From NCBI GenBank assembly GCA_022425195.1, contig JAKMFX010000001.1, positions 1 through 55,573 of the forward strand: a stretch of 55,573 bases of DNA, read 5' to 3'. Every line of letters starts with the position of its first letter. The stretch's first letter is position 1. Below are positions 43,723 to 51,712 of this stretch, piece by piece. The translations under genes were made by a program, and so were the position numbers. The notes under the pieces are model-generated. The model did not search any database. It was not told the DNA's origin and saw only the letters and a program-made list of their open reading frames with translations. The DNA is from Flavobacteriales bacterium. GTDB lineage: Bacteria > Bacteroidota > Bacteroidia > Flavobacteriales > UBA7430.

Positions 43723-44103
43723 CTATGGATTTAACTTTTTAGCCATGCTGACCACTTCAAAGGTCAGGTAAAAGCCGTAAACGACCATAAATTGTAGTGC
43801 AAACGCCATGTTTGACTCTTTTTTACCTAGAATAATAACGGCCATTAAAATCATAACCAGAAGCATCTTGAGAATGCTTAATGCCAGATAGATAAAACCC
43901 GCTTTGTCTTCAAAATTTTCAAAGGCAAAAGCCAATGTGGTGAAGAGAGCAGCGCTCCCAAAGAAATTGAAGAGGTGAATGCCGTAAAAGTAAGCGCCGC
44001 TTAGGGGCCAAAGATTAAAGTATTGGAGCGCAAAGTGCAGCGCAAAGACAAAAACTGAAAAGCGGAAGAGTTTCGCGTTAAAGCGAAAGATGTTTTGGAT
44101 CAT
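43723..44103 (-). CDS. Small membrane protein of the ATP synthase locus
   Basis: A 126-residue protein with four hydrophobic segments (about 10-28, 40-62, 69-92, 100-120). It has few charged residues in the membrane, and sits between atpZ and atpB, where Bacteroidota often have a small uncharacterised membrane protein (I recall DUF6168, not verified). It overlaps the atpZ stop by four bases, so it is translationally coupled to atpZ. By position it may act in assembly of the Fo sector, as AtpI does elsewhere. No direct motif supports this. Confidence 0.7.
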   Translation of the reverse strand: MIQNIFRFNAKLFRFSVFVFALHFALQYFNLWPLSGAYFYGIHLFNFFGSAALFTTLAFAFENFEDKAGFIYLALSILKMLLVMILMAVIILGKKESNMAFALQFMVVYGFYLTFEVVSMAKKLNP

Positions 44104-44315
44104 TTGTTGAGACGAGTCACTTCTTTTATAATCTGATAGAGGGCTGCAAAGACGGCGAGTAGAGAAAAAATGATGGTAAACAACAAGTCTTTTTCAAAAT
44201 AGGCGTCCATTTGAATTCCCAGGAAGGCTCCCAAGCCAATGGAAACGCCCATCTGAATGGCTAGATTAGAAAACTTAAGAAATTGACTAAGCAGTCTTTT
44301 CTTGGGCTTTTTCAT
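44100..44315 (-). CDS. AtpZ/AtpI-family ATP synthase-associated protein
   Basis: A 71-residue protein with two membrane helices: FSNLAIQMGVSIGLGAFLGI and LLFTIIFSLLAVFAALYQII, joined by QMDAYFEKD. This is the AtpZ/AtpI pattern (short protein, G-x-x-x-G helix, D near the turn). AtpZ-type proteins are linked to c-ring assembly and possibly Mg2+ or Ca2+ transport. It overlaps the bactofilin stop by 29 bases and the next gene by four. Confidence 0.83.
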   Translation of the reverse strand: MKKPKKRLLSQFLKFSNLAIQMGVSIGLGAFLGIQMDAYFEKDLLFTIIFSLLAVFAALYQIIKEVTRLNK

Positions 44316-44709
44316 TTTTTTCTGTGTGGTTCATGTTCTTTACGGAAGCACCCATACTACATGAACCCGTGAAGTTTGCTCCGGGCTCTACAGAGAGCTT
44401 ATTGGTAATGATGTCTCCATGAAGCGTAGCCTTCGCCTTTAAACTCAGAAGTTCGGTGACTTCTATCTTTGCCTTTACAGTTCCTGCAATAAGTGCATTT
44501 TGACAAAGTATTTCACCTTCAATAAGTCCGGTTTCTCCCAGAACTAGGAGTCCTTTTGCATGAATGGTCCCTTTCAGTGTACCGTCAATTCGAAGATCAC
44601 CATCTGTGATGATGTCTCCTTTGATTGTACTTCCTTGACCAATAGCATTTACAGCTCCCGAATTTTTTTCACTGACCTGTCCCATATTTGGATTTGATTT
44701 TGAAAACAT
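44287..44709 (-). CDS. Bactofilin (polymer-forming cytoskeletal protein)
   Basis: Bactofilins form filaments that set local cell shape or position surface machines. The 140-residue product has the DUF583 beta-helix core (QGSTIKGDIITDGDLRIDGT, HAKGLLVLGETGLIEGEILC, AKIEVTELLSLKAKATLHGD) with short polar tails, a typical length. It lies between porW/sprE (ten-base gap) and atpZ (29-base overlap). That places a cytoskeletal gene between a T9SS component and the ATP synthase locus. Confidence 0.92.
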   Translation of the reverse strand: MFSKSNPNMGQVSEKNSGAVNAIGQGSTIKGDIITDGDLRIDGTLKGTIHAKGLLVLGETGLIEGEILCQNALIAGTVKAKIEVTELLSLKAKATLHGDIITNKLSVEPGANFTGSCSMGASVKNMNHTEKNEKAQEKTA

Positions 44710-44719
44710 TTCAACGTGT

Positions 44720-47257
44720 TTATTTATACTTCAGATACTTTTCTTCAAAATACACCATGTATTTGTCCAACGACTTTTCGTTGTAAAAAGTTTTAAAATT
44801 ACTCGAAGATATGATAAAATGCTCATAATCAGAAAGCAATATTAATTCTTTTAGTGGGCTTGAATTTTTAACGGCTTCGAGATACGGCATGGCGGACTCT
44901 TCGGCATCAAATGTTTTCACAATGACAAGTTGGTAGTCCATGTTCAGCATTAAACTTTGTGTTTTGTACCTCTCCGTCTTATAAAATTCACGGTTGAAAT
45001 CAGAAATCACGATTTTAACCTCATTAATGCTGGGCCCGTTGCTCTCCATGGCCAGCACATAAAAATGGGCTTCATCCGCATCAAAAGTATATTTGTTTCC
45101 GTCTGGAATGAGACTTCTACTTTCTAGATCTTGCAGGAGGGCCCGAGCCTCTTCTGCAACCTCCCCTGAAGAATGAATACTGAGGAGCTGATTTAGATGA
45201 GAGACCAATGAATCTTCTCCATGGAGATGCCCCATGGATAGCGCTCCCAAGAGGGCGAGTTGATCCACTATAGGATGTCCTTGATATTTTGATTTTAATG
45301 CGGCACTTTTTTGAATGACTTTCGAGTATTGATGATTTGCGAAATCGGCATAAATACTTTCGTAGCTTAGAAAAGCGCTGTCCACCTTTAGGGTGTTTTC
45401 ACGATCATACTCCTCGGGCTTGACAATCATTTTAAGGTAGTCACTATCTGGATAACCTGTTTTTAACTGGTTCAGGTACAACTCTGCTTCTGTAGTTTTA
45501 TTAAGCAGCATATTCAAGCGATACAATTGGTAGTAGGTAAGTGCCTCGTATTTGTTTTTAGGATACGCCTCGAGTAAGGTTTTAAAGGTTTCTTCGGCTT
45601 CAGGCAAATCGTTTAAATCTTCTTTGTAGATCAAGCCCAGCTGATAGTAGGACTCAACAATGGTGTTTACTGTAGCTGTCTTGGCTGAGTCTGAAAAAGG
45701 AATAAGACTCATGTAGTATTCTTCACTCAACAGGTCTTGCTCTTCATCCTGATTCTCATCATCTTCATCCAGAAAGATTTGACTTTTATTTTTTCTTCTC
45801 CAGTCGTCTTCCAATCTACGCTCCCCCCATTTCGTCATAAATTCAGAGTATCCAAAGCTGACGGCTGAAGGGTTGTAAAAATACCATCCGCCGCCGGTGA
45901 TGGTGCTCAGAGAATTGCGAGAATTTGAGGTAGGCCTGATTCTCGCATTGGCTTTTAAGGCTTCTTTGGCCCTTCGCTCTTCGTCTTTTCTTTCTTTGAT
46001 GATCTTCTGAATCAGCGATTTTATCTCCGTCTCGTCTAGGCTCGACAGCTGGTATAAGCTGTCTTGGAGATGGATGGTGTTGTAGAGGTCAACAAGTCCA
46101 TTCAAGCTATTTCTCTTTTTCATCAGAACCTCATAATCGGGATGATTTTGATTTAAGAAAGTAACAGCTGTGTCGTAATGTACTTGGGAAGAAATATACT
46201 GTGCATCTTTAAAGTATAAATCAGCAAGTGTGAGGTGTGCCACAGACTGTTGTTGGTCATTTCCATTGTCGTGAAGCGTTGCGTTTTGTAAATTTTCAAT
46301 GGCTTTGCTTTTGTTTCCTTCTTTTAAATAGATATCTGCTAGTGCAAAATATATTTGATCGAAATAGTCTTTGTTTTTGTCATCCTTTAACATTTTCCGG
46401 ATTTCCTCGATCAATTTTGAAGAATCTTGATGTTTTGGATCAAAGGCTCGAGCACGGCTAAGAAGCGCATTGAATAAAAGTTCGTAATCGGGATTCATAC
46501 GAACCACTTTGTCGAAGGCTTCGAAAGCAGCTTCGAACTCTCCAAGCTCTTGATGGATTTGTCCGACGATGTAAGTTAGGCGTGCGCGTTTGGATTTTTT
46601 GGAGGAAAGTCGAATGGTTTTTTTGAGCTGAGAGAGAACTTCAGGCCAATCTTTCTTTTTGAGGTAGTAGTTGGCTTTTATTTCTTCAAACAAAGCGAGG
46701 TCTTCTTTGCTTAGTTTGGCTTCACTCTCGAGATACAGCAATTGCTTGTTGGCGGTGGTGAAATTTCCCATTTCAATGTGTGTCCTGGTAGACCACATAG
46801 TGGCTAAATCAGCAACCTCTCCCTTGTATTCACGATTGATGTAACTGAATAGCTCGATCGCCTTTCCATATTCCTGTTTGTAAAACAGCGCCTTTCCCAT
46901 AAGAAGATAGCAGTCGTCAATCCATTTGTTTTTTTCTTTCCCTTTCACCTCCATAGAATGGTATTCCACGACCAGGGCGGCTTTATCAATGACGCGATTT
47001 AAAGCAGGGTAAATTTTTTGCGCTTGTTTTTGGGAGCCAAGAATCGAGGTCGGAAGAATTGTGTTGTAGTCTTCTTGATGAGATTTTTCGAGTTTTGTTA
47101 ACGCGCCTTTAAAGCTTTCTTTTGCATTAAAATAACCGTTGTACTTTGACGTAGTCCTGTGAAAGGCTCGATTTAAAAACCGATCTTTTTGCGTGGAGCA
47201 AGAGCCAAGGACGAGACAAAAGAGTAGGAGGAATAGGTATGTGGAATGCGTTTTCAA
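44720..47257 (-). CDS. T9SS lipoprotein PorW/SprE (TPR)
   Basis: An 845-residue TPR lipoprotein. The lipobox is LVLGSCSTQ (Cys about 20), followed by KDRFLNRAFHRTTSKYNGYF, characteristic of PorW (Porphyromonas) and SprE (Flavobacterium gliding motility). TPR pairs include DDCYLLMGKALFYKQEYGK and FDQIYFALADIYLKEGNKSK, and late in the protein STITGGGWYFYNPSAVSFG and FMTKWGERRLEDDWRRKNKS. These are core T9SS components thought to link periplasmic and outer-membrane parts. A TATTTTTG box (47294-47301) lies upstream. Confidence 0.86.
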   Translation of the reverse strand: MKTHSTYLFLLLFCLVLGSCSTQKDRFLNRAFHRTTSKYNGYFNAKESFKGALTKLEKSHQEDYNTILPTSILGSQKQAQKIYPALNRVIDKAALVVEYHSMEVKGKEKNKWIDDCYLLMGKALFYKQEYGKAIELFSYINREYKGEVADLATMWSTRTHIEMGNFTTANKQLLYLESEAKLSKEDLALFEEIKANYYLKKKDWPEVLSQLKKTIRLSSKKSKRARLTYIVGQIHQELGEFEAAFEAFDKVVRMNPDYELLFNALLSRARAFDPKHQDSSKLIEEIRKMLKDDKNKDYFDQIYFALADIYLKEGNKSKAIENLQNATLHDNGNDQQQSVAHLTLADLYFKDAQYISSQVHYDTAVTFLNQNHPDYEVLMKKRNSLNGLVDLYNTIHLQDSLYQLSSLDETEIKSLIQKIIKERKDEERRAKEALKANARIRPTSNSRNSLSTITGGGWYFYNPSAVSFGYSEFMTKWGERRLEDDWRRKNKSQIFLDEDDENQDEEQDLLSEEYYMSLIPFSDSAKTATVNTIVESYYQLGLIYKEDLNDLPEAEETFKTLLEAYPKNKYEALTYYQLYRLNMLLNKTTEAELYLNQLKTGYPDSDYLKMIVKPEEYDRENTLKVDSAFLSYESIYADFANHQYSKVIQKSAALKSKYQGHPIVDQLALLGALSMGHLHGEDSLVSHLNQLLSIHSSGEVAEEARALLQDLESRSLIPDGNKYTFDADEAHFYVLAMESNGPSINEVKIVISDFNREFYKTERYKTQSLMLNMDYQLVIVKTFDAEESAMPYLEAVKNSSPLKELILLSDYEHFIISSSNFKTFYNEKSLDKYMVYFEEKYLKYK

Positions 47258-47293
47258 ATAAAAGGTGGTTTACACATATTAACTTCGGTTTAG

Positions 47294-47301
47294 CAAAAAT
47301 A
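47294..47301 (-). promoter_or_regulatory. -7 box upstream of porW/sprE
   Basis: TATTTTTG on the minus strand matches TAnnTTTG 37 bases before the start of the porW/sprE gene. No -33 TTG is seen at the normal distance, so confidence is limited. Confidence 0.35.
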
Positions 47302-47365
47302 TTTTATTTTTTGGTTTATTGTTTGTTTCGGTCGTCTTATCTTATCAATAGGATGGAATCGGCGA

Positions 47366-47390
47366 TTGCTTCTTCTTTTTTGTGAAGCAA
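47366..47390. repeat. Inverted repeat upstream of the M23 gene
   Basis: TTGCTTC and GAAGCAA are perfect inverted arms separated by eleven bases, 46 bases before the M23 peptidase start. It could be an operator or a leader hairpin in this divergent intergenic region. Confidence 0.35.
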
Positions 47391-47435
47391 AGAAATAGAT
47401 GAAGATGCATTGCGTAAAATTACGATATTTGTCAG

Positions 47436-48293
47436 ATGGGAAAATCAAAATCGTTTTTTGATCAACTAAAGCAACGCTTGCGCATTGTCTTGTTTGATGA
47501 GCAATCTTATGAAGAGCTTGAATCCGTCAGTCTGACGCGATTTCAGCTGTTCATCCGGATTTTATCGGTTCTTTTCTTGATTTGTTCTCTGACGGTTCTC
47601 ATCATTGCCTTTACTCCTTTGCGAGAATTTATCCCAGGCTATTCTCCTTCTCACTTGTCTAAAAACCTCATTAACCTTTCTTTAAAAACGGATTCACTGC
47701 TTACAGAAATACAGATCAAGGATCAGAAATTTAAAATATTGGAAAAGGTGGTTAGAGGCGAAGCCTTCAATGACTCCGTATTTTATGATTCATCAAAATT
47801 GGTTGTTGTGGATGAAGAGGCCTTGAAGGCCTCGTCACAAGATTCTGTGTTTCGAGAGGCCATTGAACGAGAAGGTCGTTTTAACGTCCTGTCTGAGCTT
47901 GAGAAAAAGCCCTCTGAGCTTCGAAACATTGCTTTTTATGCCCCTATAAAAGGGATGGTGAGTGATGCCTTTGACCTGCAAAGCGATCACTTTGGTGTGG
48001 ATGTCGTCGCTCCGGAAAACGAAGCCATAAAGGCTTGTTTGCCCGGCACTATTGTTTTGGCCAATTGGACTACGGAAACAGGGTACACCCTTGTCATTCA
48101 GCATGAAAACGATTTGATATCAACGTATAAACACAATTCTGTATTGCTCAAAAAAGTAGGTTCGATTGTGAAGGCAGGAGATGTCATCGCCATTATTGGT
48201 AACTCAGGAAGATTGAGTACCGGACCTCATTTGCATTTTGAATTGTGGCACAAAGGAAAAGCCATAAACCCCGAACATCATATCTTATTTTAA
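47436..48293 (+). CDS. M23-family peptidoglycan endopeptidase, membrane-anchored
   Basis: A 285-residue inner-membrane protein. A cytoplasmic basic segment precedes one membrane helix (about 37-59, LFIRILSVLFLICSLTVLII), then a periplasmic linker and a C-terminal LytM domain. The zinc ligands are intact: H185 and D189 (HFGVDVVAP), H265 and H267 (GPHLHFELWHKGK). It should hydrolyse peptide cross-bridges in peptidoglycan. This contrasts with the degenerate EnvC-like protein at 28.7 kb. The stop overlaps the next start (TAATG), suggesting coupling with the GH3-type gene. Confidence 0.92.
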   Translation: MGKSKSFFDQLKQRLRIVLFDEQSYEELESVSLTRFQLFIRILSVLFLICSLTVLIIAFTPLREFIPGYSPSHLSKNLINLSLKTDSLLTEIQIKDQKFKILEKVVRGEAFNDSVFYDSSKLVVVDEEALKASSQDSVFREAIEREGRFNVLSELEKKPSELRNIAFYAPIKGMVSDAFDLQSDHFGVDVVAPENEAIKACLPGTIVLANWTTETGYTLVIQHENDLISTYKHNSVLLKKVGSIVKAGDVIAIIGNSGRLSTGPHLHFELWHKGKAINPEHHILF

Positions 48294-49783
48294 TGTTGGT
48301 TAAGTCATTTTTAGGTAAAAAACTTGCTCGCTATGTGGTCTCTCAGACCCAAAAATGGAGCCAATCTCCTATAAAAACGCAAGAGAAAGTATTCTGGCAT
48401 TTGCTGAAGACAGCCAAAAATACCGCCTTCGGGAAAGATCATCATTTTGTAGAGATCAGGAACTACGAAGATTTTAAGGCACGCGTTCCTGTTCGCGATT
48501 ATGAGGGGCTCAAATCTTATATTGAAAGAATACAAAAAGGGGAGAAGGATGTGCTTTGGAAAGGACGCCCCGTATCTTTTGCCAAAACTTCAGGGACGAC
48601 TTCAGGGGCGAAATACATTCCTTTGACAAAGGCTTCTTTAGAGCACCAAATCAGTGCTGCTAAAAATGCCTTATTGCACTATATAGAAGATTCGGGCAAC
48701 TACAATTTTGTGAATGGGAAAATGATCTTCTTGCAAGGTTCACCGGAGCTCAACACCGACGCCATCATTCCTGTAGGCCGACTTTCGGGAATTGTTGCGA
48801 ATTACGTACCGGCCTACCTTCAGTCCAATCGACTGCCTTCCTACGAAACGAATTGCATTGAAGATTGGGAGCAAAAGGTAGAGGCCATCGTCGACGAAAC
48901 CCTTCCGCAAGACATGCGTTTAATCAGTGGGATTCCATCCTGGGTACAAATGTACTTTGAGCGGCTGCACAAGCGAACTGGAAAAAAGATTTCTGAGGTT
49001 TTTCCAAATTTCTCTTTGTTTGTTTTTGGAGGGGTGAATTACGAGCCTTACCGAAAGAAGTTTGAGGAGCTGATAGGAAAGAAGGTCGACAGCCTTGAAT
49101 TGTATCCTGCCTCTGAGGGTTTCATCGCCTTTCAGGACAAGCAAGATGAAAAAGGCCTGTTGTTGCTTTTGGATTACGGCATCTTTTACGAGTTCATTCC
49201 CGCTGAGGAGTATTACGACGAAAATCCGACTCGAATTTCGTTAAAGGAGGTAGAATTGGGCGTCAACTATGTCATTATTCTGAACACCAATGCAGGGCTT
49301 TGGGGCTATAACATAGGAGATACGGTTCAGTTTACCTCTTTAGAGCCCTATCGAATTGTTGTCTCGGGGAGAATTAAGCATTTTACTTCTGCTTTTGGGG
49401 AACACGTGATTGGTAAAGAGGTGGATGAGGCCATGCGAGTTACTTTGGAGCGATTTTCCAATGTAGAGGTTACAGAGTTTACCGTTGCCCCTCAGGTAGA
49501 ACCCCACGAGGGACTTCCTTATCATGAATGGTTGGTGGAATTTGCAAACGCACCCGAAGATCTTGCAGAATTTTCTCAGTTACTCGATGCGCATTTGCAA
49601 TCTCAGAATGTGTACTACAAAGATTTGATTGAAGGAAAGGTACTAAGACCTTTGGTTTTGAATCCGCTACCTAAGGATGCTTTTTATCATTTTATGAAAT
49701 CTCAAGGGAAGTTGGGCGGACAAAATAAAGTACCACGCTTGTCTAATGATCGAAAGATGGCGGATGAATTATTGAGCCTCTGA
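48293..49783 (+). CDS. GH3-family acyl-adenylase-like protein
   Basis: A 496-residue protein of the GH3 auxin-responsive family. In plants these enzymes adenylate acyl acids and conjugate them to amino acids; bacterial substrates are mostly unknown. The ATP-binding motif FAKTSGTTSGAKYIP is clear (about residues 96-110), followed by PASEGFIAFQ and NIGDTVQFTS. I chose ATG 48293, which overlaps the M23 stop (TAATG). A GTG-initiated reading from 48245 adds 16 residues inside the M23 gene and is unlikely. The 3' end overlaps the convergent WecA-like gene by 15 bases. Confidence 0.87.
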   Translation: MLVKSFLGKKLARYVVSQTQKWSQSPIKTQEKVFWHLLKTAKNTAFGKDHHFVEIRNYEDFKARVPVRDYEGLKSYIERIQKGEKDVLWKGRPVSFAKTSGTTSGAKYIPLTKASLEHQISAAKNALLHYIEDSGNYNFVNGKMIFLQGSPELNTDAIIPVGRLSGIVANYVPAYLQSNRLPSYETNCIEDWEQKVEAIVDETLPQDMRLISGIPSWVQMYFERLHKRTGKKISEVFPNFSLFVFGGVNYEPYRKKFEELIGKKVDSLELYPASEGFIAFQDKQDEKGLLLLLDYGIFYEFIPAEEYYDENPTRISLKEVELGVNYVIILNTNAGLWGYNIGDTVQFTSLEPYRIVVSGRIKHFTSAFGEHVIGKEVDEAMRVTLERFSNVEVTEFTVAPQVEPHEGLPYHEWLVEFANAPEDLAEFSQLLDAHLQSQNVYYKDLIEGKVLRPLVLNPLPKDAFYHFMKSQGKLGGQNKVPRLSNDRKMADELLSL

Positions 49784-50842
49784 TTTGCCTCTTCTTTTTA
49801 GAATAAAAGAGGGGATGTTTGCCACGGCAAGAATTAAGCTGACCATAGTGATAAAAGAGGTCGTAGGGGTTTCTCTCATTAAGTAGGCAGTATAGGAGAG
49901 AAGTACGCTGCAAATAATGACGACCATGGTCGCCTTTCCATGACTGTAACCCAACTCTAATAAGAGATGATGAATGTGGTTTCTATCCGGCGTAAATGGC
50001 GATACGCCCCTAAGGATTCTTTTGGTGAAAACTCTTAAGGTGTCAATGACGGGATAAGCCAAAACGACCATGGCGAAAACGGGACTTATCGATCCTTCGG
50101 AGTCGATGGGCGTGGTTGATATTTTGATGGCAAAATAGGCCATAATTAAGCCCATGCTTAAGGTACCAGAGTCTCCCATAAAAATTTTCGCGGGAGGCTT
50201 ATTGAAAAACCAAAAACCAAGCAATCCTCCAAATACCGAGAAGGCAATCAGGCTGTCTGTAAAGTTATCGTTCAAGAGAAACACGCCCCCAAAACAGAAG
50301 AGCACGTACATCCCCACGGATGAGGATAAACTATCAATTCCATCAATGAGGTTGTAGGCATTGATGAAGAAGGTAATGACGGTAATGGAAAACAGATGTG
50401 AGAACCAGAGAGGAAGCTCATGGATGCCAAATAAGCCATAGAAAGAAACGATACGAACATCGGCGATGCTCGCCACAAAAAAAGCAACCAAGAGCTGTAT
50501 AAGAAACTTCATGTTGGCTTTGATGTCGACCAAATCATCCAGTGTTCCCAATAAAAATAAAAGCGTTGAGGAAAATAAGACCAAATAGTAATTGCTCGAG
50601 AGCATTTCAGCGTTCTTGTTGTGTGCAATGATCAGGTACACCTGAGAGAAAATAAAGCCAGCGTATACAGCGACTCCGCCCAAGCGTGGAACAAAACCTT
50701 TGTGAACGTGCCTCCCCTCACCATACTCACCCATAAGGCGTTTTTTTATGGCAAGCTTGATAACCAAAGGGATGCAGATGCTCGAAACCGCAAAGGAAAT
50801 CACAAAGATGATGAGCGCGTTGGCTAACAAATCTAAAGACAT
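49769..50842 (-). CDS. WecA/TagO-like undecaprenyl-phosphate GlcNAc-1-phosphate transferase
   Basis: Starts glycan synthesis by moving a sugar 1-phosphate from UDP-sugar to undecaprenyl phosphate at the inner membrane. The 357-residue protein has about 11 membrane segments and the family motifs GTLDDLVDIK (Asp pair), NAYNLIDGIDSLSS, IFMGDSGTLSMG and TPDRNHIHHLL. These separate it from MraY. It probably primes the polysaccharide made by the following genes. A TATATTTG box (50873-50880) lies upstream. Which sugar is used cannot be read. Confidence 0.88.
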   Translation of the reverse strand: MSLDLLANALIIFVISFAVSSICIPLVIKLAIKKRLMGEYGEGRHVHKGFVPRLGGVAVYAGFIFSQVYLIIAHNKNAEMLSSNYYLVLFSSTLLFLLGTLDDLVDIKANMKFLIQLLVAFFVASIADVRIVSFYGLFGIHELPLWFSHLFSITVITFFINAYNLIDGIDSLSSSVGMYVLFCFGGVFLLNDNFTDSLIAFSVFGGLLGFWFFNKPPAKIFMGDSGTLSMGLIMAYFAIKISTTPIDSEGSISPVFAMVVLAYPVIDTLRVFTKRILRGVSPFTPDRNHIHHLLLELGYSHGKATMVVIICSVLLSYTAYLMRETPTTSFITMVSLILAVANIPSFILKRRGKSEAQ

Positions 50843-50872
50843 ATTCTCGTTTTAGGTGCGAATTTGTTTTAC

Positions 50873-50880
50873 AAATATAT
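50873..50880 (-). promoter_or_regulatory. -7 box upstream of the WecA-like gene
   Basis: TATATTTG on the minus strand matches TAnnTTTG 30 bases before the start of the WecA-like gene. It is embedded in a TA repeat, so a chance match is possible. Confidence 0.35.
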
Positions 50881-50947
50881 ATATTCACGGTGACATAGGC
50901 TTCATCCGAACGACAACGATTAAATTGCTTTCATAAATCTACCCATT

Positions 50948-51685
50948 ATGATGTTTTCTATTTTCAAAAAAAAACCAAGGTTGTTTGAGCTGATGCCCTC
51001 CGGTTTTATCGACATCCATTCTCATGTTTTACCTGGCCTCGATGACGGATGCAAGAACATGACTCAAAGCATTGAATTGATTCAAGAAATGCAAAAGTTG
51101 GGGTTTTCAGAATTGATTGCCACACCGCACACGATGACTGGAGTTTGGGAAAACAGCTCAGAGGGGATTAAAGAAAGTTGGAATTCGCTCAATGACACTC
51201 AGGAATTGACTATGCCATTGAATTATGCATCCGAATATCTGATTGATAACAACTTTCTGGATAGAATGCAAAAAGGAGATTTACTGTGTCTAAAAGATCA
51301 GAGGGTCTTGGTGGAGCTGTCCTACTTTCAGGCCCCCATCAACCTGTTTGAAATCCTGTTTGAACTCCAGCTGAAAGGTTACATACCTGTTCTTGCCCAC
51401 CCGGAGCGCTACAACTATTATTTCTCGGATTTTAAAATCTTTGAAAAACTGAAAAAGGCAGGTTGCCTCTTTCAGCTGAATTTAATGAGCGTGGTGGGGC
51501 ATTATGGTCCTGAAACGATGAAGATGAGCGATCGTCTTTTGGAAGCGAATCTTATTGATTATGTGGGTTCAGACATTCACCATAAAGGCCACCTGGAGGC
51601 TTTTCAAAGGAAAGTTCAAGTGAAAAACGTAAAAGCCCTAAAAAAGGCAATAGCGGCCAACACTTTCTTTTCAAAAAAAGTCTAG
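50948..51685 (+). CDS. CpsB/YwqE-type tyrosine-protein phosphatase (PHP)
   Basis: Manganese-dependent PHP-fold phosphatase that dephosphorylates bacterial tyrosine kinases controlling capsule export. The 245-residue product has the metal motifs DIHSHVLPGLDDGC and IATPHTMTG near the N-terminus, LAHPERYNYY in the middle and VGSDIHHKGH near the C-terminus, and no membrane segment. It is convergent with the Wzc-like kinase gene (28-base gap), its likely substrate. ATG 50948 is followed by a second ATG; either could serve. Confidence 0.9.
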   Translation: MMFSIFKKKPRLFELMPSGFIDIHSHVLPGLDDGCKNMTQSIELIQEMQKLGFSELIATPHTMTGVWENSSEGIKESWNSLNDTQELTMPLNYASEYLIDNNFLDRMQKGDLLCLKDQRVLVELSYFQAPINLFEILFELQLKGYIPVLAHPERYNYYFSDFKIFEKLKKAGCLFQLNLMSVVGHYGPETMKMSDRLLEANLIDYVGSDIHHKGHLEAFQRKVQVKNVKALKKAIAANTFFSKKV

Positions 51686-51712
51686 CCGCCATCACAATAG
51701 ACTTCAATATAT

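Noticed and set aside
48245-48292. GTG-initiated extension of the GH3-type protein
   Set aside because: It lies wholly inside the M23 gene; the TAATG overlap at 48291-48295 is the better start.
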